Origin: an uncultured Oscillibacter sp.
GTDB lineage: Bacteria > Bacillota > Clostridia > Oscillospirales > Oscillospiraceae
Assembly: GCA_947365245.1 (NCBI GenBank)
Contig: CANAWG010000004.1
Location: forward strand, 90,034 to 154,033
DNA: 64,000 bases
Reading direction: 5' to 3'
Made by a program: the position numbers and the translations under genes. This document shows positions 60,013-64,000 of this stretch, piece by piece. The notes beneath the pieces are model-generated. The model saw only the letters and a list, made by a program, of their open reading frames with translations. It was not told the DNA's origin and did not search any database. The first letter of the stretch is position 1. Every line of letters begins with the position of its first letter.

Positions 60013-60378
60013 TTACCGCATCCCCTGCAGCTCCAGCACCTCCACCGCCTCCTGTCCGGCGGCGGTGAGGGCGGCGCTGCCGTGGAGGAGCTCCTGTCCG
60101 TAGGCGGCGTAGTCGAAATTCGCCAGTGGCAGATGGTAGTCCAGACTGACCAGCCCTTTCAACTGCAGCCACGCCAGGGCCTCGCCGCATTCCGCGGGGG
60201 AGTAGTCCGCCTCCTCCAGATAGACGGGCGTCTCTCCGTCCCGCCGGCGGGCCACCGGCAGGAAAGCCACCTCCCCCAGCCGCCGCAGCAGCGCCGCCTC
60301 CGGCGGCGTCAGCACGATCTCCCGGCGGCACCCGCCGCATCCCCTGCAGGATCCGCAATTTGATGTTCCGCAGCCCAT
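60013..60378 (-). CDS. Small protein with Cys-rich N-terminus and helical C-terminus
   Basis: 121 residues. MGCGTSNCGSCRGCGGCRRE carries five Cys in CxxC-like spacing, resembling the tails of FeoB-associated peptides and possibly a metal site. The remainder (IVLTPPEAALLRRLGEVAFLPVAR, ECGEALAWLQLKGLVSLDYHLPL) could be a winged-helix-like domain. I do not recognise a named family. It is monocistronic with its own terminator. Confidence 0.7.
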   Translation of the reverse strand: MGCGTSNCGSCRGCGGCRREIVLTPPEAALLRRLGEVAFLPVARRRDGETPVYLEEADYSPAECGEALAWLQLKGLVSLDYHLPLANFDYAAYGQELLHGSAALTAAGQEAVEVLELQGMR

Positions 60379-60532
60379 GGCCGACCCTCCCTGTGTTTTT
60401 TCCAGCTTGCCCGGCCGGATGTGCTTCTATTCCCATCATATCATAGGCACGGGTCTCTCCGCAACCGGCGAAATGTCTCATCCCTTTTCGGAAAAGGGTG
60501 ATAGCTTCGGCGGCTTTTGCGGAGGCGTATGA

Positions 60533-60561
60533 TTGATATGCCGGCTGCCCTGTGCTATAAT
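60533..60561 (+). promoter_or_regulatory. Promoter of the AT-rich ORF
   Basis: TTGATA (60533-60538), 17-bp spacer, TATAAT (60556-60561) with TG one base before it (extended -10). Confidence 0.8.
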
Positions 60562-60604
60562 GTGTTCGAAAAACTGACATCTGTGAGAGGAGGGGCTTTT
60601 TGTT

Positions 60605-60877
60605 GTGAAAAAAATTCTCTTACTCTGTCCAGGGTTTGTATATTTTGTTTGGTATATCGCAAATGTTCATTCGATTGCAGCAAGACACCTTGACCAAGAA
60701 ATCGTCTATCCGTTTTTCATTTGCGAATGCAGTGTGATGGCATTGCTGTTTCTTATGTTTTATGTGTATAGGCATAGGATCTCCAAGAATTATTTGTTCA
60801 TTCCGCTGATTTATATGGCGATCGGTATGCTCACACTTATCATTGGATACAACACCCCTTGCTGTTCCGGCGGATAG
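60605..60877 (+). CDS. Small membrane protein of atypical composition
   Basis: 90 residues from GTG 60605 (GAGAGGAGGGG upstream). Three hydrophobic segments (~4-20, ~35-55, ~62-82) and a CC near the end. Codons are A/T-rich (AAA, TTT, ATT, TAT), unlike the neighbours, which points to recent acquisition. No family recognised. The following 60878-61063 is also AT-rich and empty apart from weak inverted repeats. Confidence 0.6.
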   Translation: MKKILLLCPGFVYFVWYIANVHSIAARHLDQEIVYPFFICECSVMALLFLMFYVYRHRISKNYLFIPLIYMAIGMLTLIIGYNTPCCSGG

Positions 60878-61063
60878 TGCCTGGGTAAAACAAATGATTT
60901 GTAGGAACAAATTCTGATTTGAACGGGGAGCTGTCTGTAAGGAAAGCTCCTCTCTCTGTGAATTCTGATGAATCATCCTGCAGCCCGGCCGTGAATCTGA
61001 AAAGAGCGATCTCTTTCTTATCAAGCAAGACCCACCTATAGAAAATCTTGAGGAGGACACCCC

Positions 61064-61573
61064 ATGCGGATCAGACAGGAGCGCGAGGCGGACTACCCGG
61101 AGATCTACCGGCTGGTCAAGGAGGCCTTTGCCACGGCGGAGCACGCCGACGGCCATGAGCAGGACCTGGTGGAGGCCCTGCGGAAGGGCCCGGCCTATCT
61201 GCCGGAGCTGGCCCTGGTGGCGGAGGAGGACGGCCGGCTGGCGGGCCATATCCTGCTGACCCGGGCCAGCGTGGGCGGCGATCCCGTGCTGGTGCTGGCG
61301 CCGCTCTCCGTCAGGCCGGCGTTCCAGCGGCAGGGGGTGGGCACCGCCCTGATGCGGGAGGCCCACAGGATCGCCAGGGTCCTGGGATACGATTATATCC
61401 TCGTGCTGGGAAGCGAGCACTACTATCCCCGGGTGGGCTACCGCCCGGCGGAGGAGCTGGGCGTCACCGTCCCGGCGGGCTTCCCCTCCGCCAATTTCAT
61501 GGCGCTGCGGCTCCAGGAGGAGGCAGAGCCCCTGCGGGGTGAGGTAGTATACCCGCCGGAATTTGGATTGTGA
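61064..61573 (+). CDS. GNAT acetyltransferase (YhbS-like)
   Basis: 169 residues: MRIRQEREADYPEIYRLVKEAFATAEHADGHEQDLVEALR and the acetyl-CoA motif LSVRPAFQRQGVGTALMREAHRIARVLGYDYILVLG, then SEHYYPRVGYRPAEELG, which matches the YhbS-type COG. The acceptor is unknown. TTGAGGAGG precedes the start. Confidence 0.9.
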   Translation: MRIRQEREADYPEIYRLVKEAFATAEHADGHEQDLVEALRKGPAYLPELALVAEEDGRLAGHILLTRASVGGDPVLVLAPLSVRPAFQRQGVGTALMREAHRIARVLGYDYILVLGSEHYYPRVGYRPAEELGVTVPAGFPSANFMALRLQEEAEPLRGEVVYPPEFGL

Positions 61574-61649
61574 TTTGACAGACGTCCCCAACCGTGGTAC
61601 TCTTTTTCCATCAAAATCTTTCCCAAGATGACAAAGGAGTGTGACCTCA

Positions 61650-62831
61650 GTGGTCTCTGAAACCATGTACACCCTGGGCTCCAGGCGGTCCTGCATCCGG
61701 GAGCTCTTTGAATACGGCCTGAAGCAGGCGAAGATCGTGGGCCGGGAGAACGTCTACGACTTCTCCATCGGCAACCCCTCCATCCCCGCCCCGCCGGAGG
61801 TGAACGAGGCGTTTGTCTCCATCGTTCAGGAGCGGGACAGCCTGTCCGTCCACGGCTACACCACCGCCGGCGGCAGCGACGAGGCCCGCGCCGCCGTGGC
61901 GGCGGACCTGAACGCCCGATACGACGCCAAAATCCGCCCCCAGAACCTCTTTCTCACCTGCGGCGCCGCCCCGGCGCTGATCGCCGCCATCCGGGCCCTG
62001 GCGGTGGAGGGGGCGGAGATCATGACCATCGCCCCCTACTTCGCCGAGTACCGCCCCTTTGTGGAGGCCAACGGCCCCAAGTTCGTGGTGGTCCCCGCCG
62101 ACCGGGAGGCCTTTCAGATCCGCTTTGACGAGCTGGAGGCCCGCGTCACCTCCCACACCCAGGGGATCATCGTCAACTCCCCCTGCAACCCCTCCGGCGT
62201 GGTATACACCCGGGAGACCCTGGAGCGGCTGGGGGAGGTCCTGAGGCGCAAGTCCCAGGAGTACGGCCATCCCATCTACATCCTGGCGGACGAGCCCTAC
62301 CGGGAGCTGAGCTACGACGGCGCGGTGCCCCCTTTCATCCCCAACATCTACCCCAACACCGTCGTCTGCTACTCCTACTCCAAGTCCCTCTCCCTGCCGG
62401 GGGAGCGCATCGGCTACGTCTGCGTCCCGGACCAGGCGGAGGACAGCCAGCGCCTCTACGCCGCCGTGGCCGGGGCGGCCCGGGTGCTGGGCCACGTCTG
62501 CGCCCCCTCCCTCCAGCAGCTGGTGGTGGCCAAATGCGCCGCTGTGCGGCCGGACCTCAAGGCCTACGACCGCAACCGCACCGCCCTCTACGAGGCCCTG
62601 ACCGAATACGGCTACCGCTGCGCCAAGCCCACCGGGGCCTTCTACATGTTCGTCCAGGCTCCCGGGGGCGACGCCCAGGCCTTTTCCGACCGGGCCAAGG
62701 AGAAAAATCTCCTGGTCGTCCCCGGCGGCGACTTCGGCTGCCCGGACTACTTCCGGGTCAGCACCTGTGTGGATTACGATATGATCCGGCGGAGCCTGCC
62801 GGTGTTCAAAGAGCTGATCGAGACGGCGTGA
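61650..62831 (+). CDS. PLP-dependent aminotransferase, class I/II
   Basis: 393 residues from GTG 61650 (AAAGGAG 10 bp upstream; GTG 61641 is too close). Motifs: YDFSIGNPSIPAPPEVNEAF, NSPCNPSGVVYTRETLERL, YILADEPYRELSYD, PLP Lys in SYSKSLSLPGERIGY, and FRVSTCVDYDMIRRSLP. It exchanges an amino group between an amino acid and a keto acid; the aspartate aminotransferase-like subfamily is likely. Confidence 0.9.
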   Translation: MVSETMYTLGSRRSCIRELFEYGLKQAKIVGRENVYDFSIGNPSIPAPPEVNEAFVSIVQERDSLSVHGYTTAGGSDEARAAVAADLNARYDAKIRPQNLFLTCGAAPALIAAIRALAVEGAEIMTIAPYFAEYRPFVEANGPKFVVVPADREAFQIRFDELEARVTSHTQGIIVNSPCNPSGVVYTRETLERLGEVLRRKSQEYGHPIYILADEPYRELSYDGAVPPFIPNIYPNTVVCYSYSKSLSLPGERIGYVCVPDQAEDSQRLYAAVAGAARVLGHVCAPSLQQLVVAKCAAVRPDLKAYDRNRTALYEALTEYGYRCAKPTGAFYMFVQAPGGDAQAFSDRAKEKNLLVVPGGDFGCPDYFRVSTCVDYDMIRRSLPVFKELIETA

Positions 62832-62840
62832 GAAAACAGC

Positions 62841-62879
62841 AAAACCGCGGGAGATGGTTTTCCATCTCCCGCGGTTTTC
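62841..62879. terminator. Bidirectional terminator
   Basis: AAAACCGCGGGAGATGG pairs with CCATCTCCCGCGGTTTT; it stops both the aminotransferase and the facing feo transcript. Confidence 0.95.
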
Positions 62880-62919
62880 TGCGGAGGCGGCCGCTTCCCA
62901 TGGCCGCTCCGCCCGTGTG

Positions 62920-63075
62920 TCAGTTATGACGGCATCCGCCGCAGCTTCCGCAGTTCCCGCAGTCGCCGCTGCAGCCTCCGCCGGACTTGCGGGACTTCCA
63001 CAAAGACCGGACGGCCAAACCCACAGCGACCGCCAGCACCGTTAGTACAATGATGTTTCCCAATACAGCAGGCAT
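62920..63075 (-). CDS. FeoB-associated Cys-rich membrane peptide
   Basis: 51 residues from ATG 63075 with one membrane helix (~7-25, NIIVLTVLAVAVGLAV) and a Cys-rich tail GGGCSGDCGNCGSCGGC (five Cys). This is the usual companion of clostridial FeoB and probably binds iron on the cytoplasmic side. It begins 17 bp after the feoB stop. Confidence 0.88.
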   Translation of the reverse strand: MPAVLGNIIVLTVLAVAVGLAVRSLWKSRKSGGGCSGDCGNCGSCGGCRHN

Positions 63076-63092
63076 GGTCAATTTCCTCTCTA

Positions 63093-64000
63093 TTACTTCG
63101 CGGCGGCGGCCACGGAACTCAGACTGCGGGAATGCGCCTCCCCCTGATAGCCCTTGCGGAACAGCAGGTACAGGATACCCGCAAGCAGGATTACCGCCGC
63201 GATGGTTCCAACTCCAAACACCGCCTCGCCGGTGAAGAGGCCGCCCAGCTGATAAACGATCAGGCTCACCACATAGGCAAAGCCGCACATATAGCCAATC
63301 GCCGCCGCAGTCCACTTGGCGTTGTTCATCTCCCGCTTGATGGCGCCCATGGCGGCGAAGCAGGGGGCGCAGAGGAGATTGAAAATCATGAAAGAGTAGG
63401 CGGTGACGGCGCCGAAGTCCGCGCCGATGGCGGCCCAGATGTCATGACTGTCCTCCAGCAGGTCCGCCGCCCCGGCGTACTGGTACAGCACGCCGAAAGT
63501 GTTGACAACTTCCTCCTTGGCAATCAGGCCGGTGATGGTGGCGACCGTGGCCTTCCAGGCCATGTCTCCCACCCAGCCCAAGGGGGCAAAGATCCAGGCG
63601 ACGCCGCTGCCGATCACGGCCAGCAGAGAGTCGTTGTTGTCCTCCACCGCCTGGAACACGCCGTCCACAAAGCCGTAGCCCTGGAGAAACCAGAGGACGA
63701 TGGAGCTCAGCAGGATAATGGTCCCCGCCCGCTTGATGAAAGACCAGCCCCGCTCCCAGGTGGCCCGCAGGACGTTGCCGGCGGAGGGGGCGTGGTAGGC
63801 GGGCAGCTCCATGACAAAGGGAGCGGGCTCCCCGGCGAAAGCCCTGCACTTTTTGAGCATGACGCCGGAGATCACCACGGCGGCAATGCCGATGAAGAAA
63901 GCGGAGACGGCCACCAGGGCGGACTCGCCGAACACCGCTCCGGCAAACAGGCCGATGATGGGCATTTTGGCCCCGCAGGGGATGAAGCCGGTGGTCATGA
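63093..64000 (-). CDS. feoB: Ferrous iron transporter FeoB, C-terminal part (cut by the window edge)
   Basis: About 302 residues of the membrane domain are visible; the N-terminal GTPase lies beyond 64000. Typical FeoB signatures: FIPCGAKMPI, GTIILLSSIVLWFLQ, ATITGLIAKEEVVNTFGVLYQ, FMIFNLLCAPCFAAMGAIKREMN. It takes up Fe2+ across the membrane. At least six helices are seen. The Cys-rich peptide follows. Confidence 0.95.
   Translation of the reverse strand, partial: MTTGFIPCGAKMPIIGLFAGAVFGESALVAVSAFFIGIAAVVISGVMLKKCRAFAGEPAPFVMELPAYHAPSAGNVLRATWERGWSFIKRAGTIILLSSIVLWFLQGYGFVDGVFQAVEDNNDSLLAVIGSGVAWIFAPLGWVGDMAWKATVATITGLIAKEEVVNTFGVLYQYAGAADLLEDSHDIWAAIGADFGAVTAYSFMIFNLLCAPCFAAMGAIKREMNNAKWTAAAIGYMCGFAYVVSLIVYQLGGLFTGEAVFGVGTIAAVILLAGILYLLFRKGYQGEAHSRSLSSVAAAAK

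Overview
The window is a chromosomal segment of a GC-rich anaerobic Firmicute, most likely a member of the Oscillospiraceae (Clostridia). I infer this from a SCIFF peptide with its radical SAM maturase, a rubredoxin-first rubrerythrin, split transketolase subunits, UPF0291, UPF0735, UPF0237 and PFL-family genes, a PurF-like protein without its N-terminal cysteine, strong GGAGG ribosome sites and many GC hairpin terminators. No rRNA, tRNA, transposase, prophage or CRISPR array is visible.

Layout. 1-1.1 kb: secreted transglutaminase-like protein. 1.2-5.1 kb: a compact pilus or pseudopilus operon (PilC/GspF, four small membrane proteins, PilT-type ATPase). 5.2-10 kb: ABC exporter, YlmH-like RNA-binding protein, small DUF proteins, an XpaC-like protein and a secreted protein. 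10-13.3 kb: XRE regulator with a membrane protein, then a metal-binding lipoprotein behind a Fur-family box, then a DUF1576 transporter-like protein. 13.4-18.7 kb: rubrerythrin, isochorismatase-family hydrolase, PadR regulator with a DUF2812 protein, cell-wall hydrolase, glutamate dehydrogenase. 19-21.6 kb: zinc-ribbon/SH3 protein, a structured ncRNA candidate, a lipoprotein and a small membrane protein. 21.8-27.2 kb: EF-G-like GTPase, then the SCIFF locus and an Orn/Lys/Arg decarboxylase-like enzyme. 27.4-41.1 kb: a long leftward purine cluster (regulator, purE, purC, purF-like, purM, purN, purH, purD, purL, a GNAT gene, guaB). 41.4-51.6 kb: ddl, murF, ABC-F, a DUF218 protein, flavodoxin, prfA, a Sua5-CoaE fusion, M18 aminopeptidase. 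52.5-57.9 kb: ACT protein, homoserine dehydrogenase, aspartate kinase, ACT protein, PFL protein. 58-64 kb: split transketolase, small proteins, acetyltransferase, aminotransferase, and an iron transport end (FeoB-associated peptide, FeoB cut by the window edge).

The most unusual content is non-coding. (1) Two giant imperfect palindromes (about 51.62-52.42 kb and 55.55-56.21 kb) bracket hom and lysC. Between them they hold four copies of a ~185-bp unit whose main hairpin changes sequence from copy to copy while keeping perfect pairing. (2) Two related ~130-140-bp multi-hairpin elements sit directly after the EF-G-like gene and after guaB. Each is followed by a second, slightly diverged copy of the last ~20 codons of its host gene, as if the element had entered the gene end and restored it. 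(3) A ~220-nt RNA at about 20.35-20.57 kb has a good promoter, a multibranch fold, a long closing stem and an intrinsic terminator.

Regulation is readable at several places. A PadR operator exactly fills a 17-bp promoter spacer, a pair of matching operators brackets the XRE promoter, a near-consensus Fur-type box lies under the metal lipoprotein promoter, and direct repeats precede the GntR gene of the purine cluster. All functional names come from reading protein motifs by eye; no database search was run.
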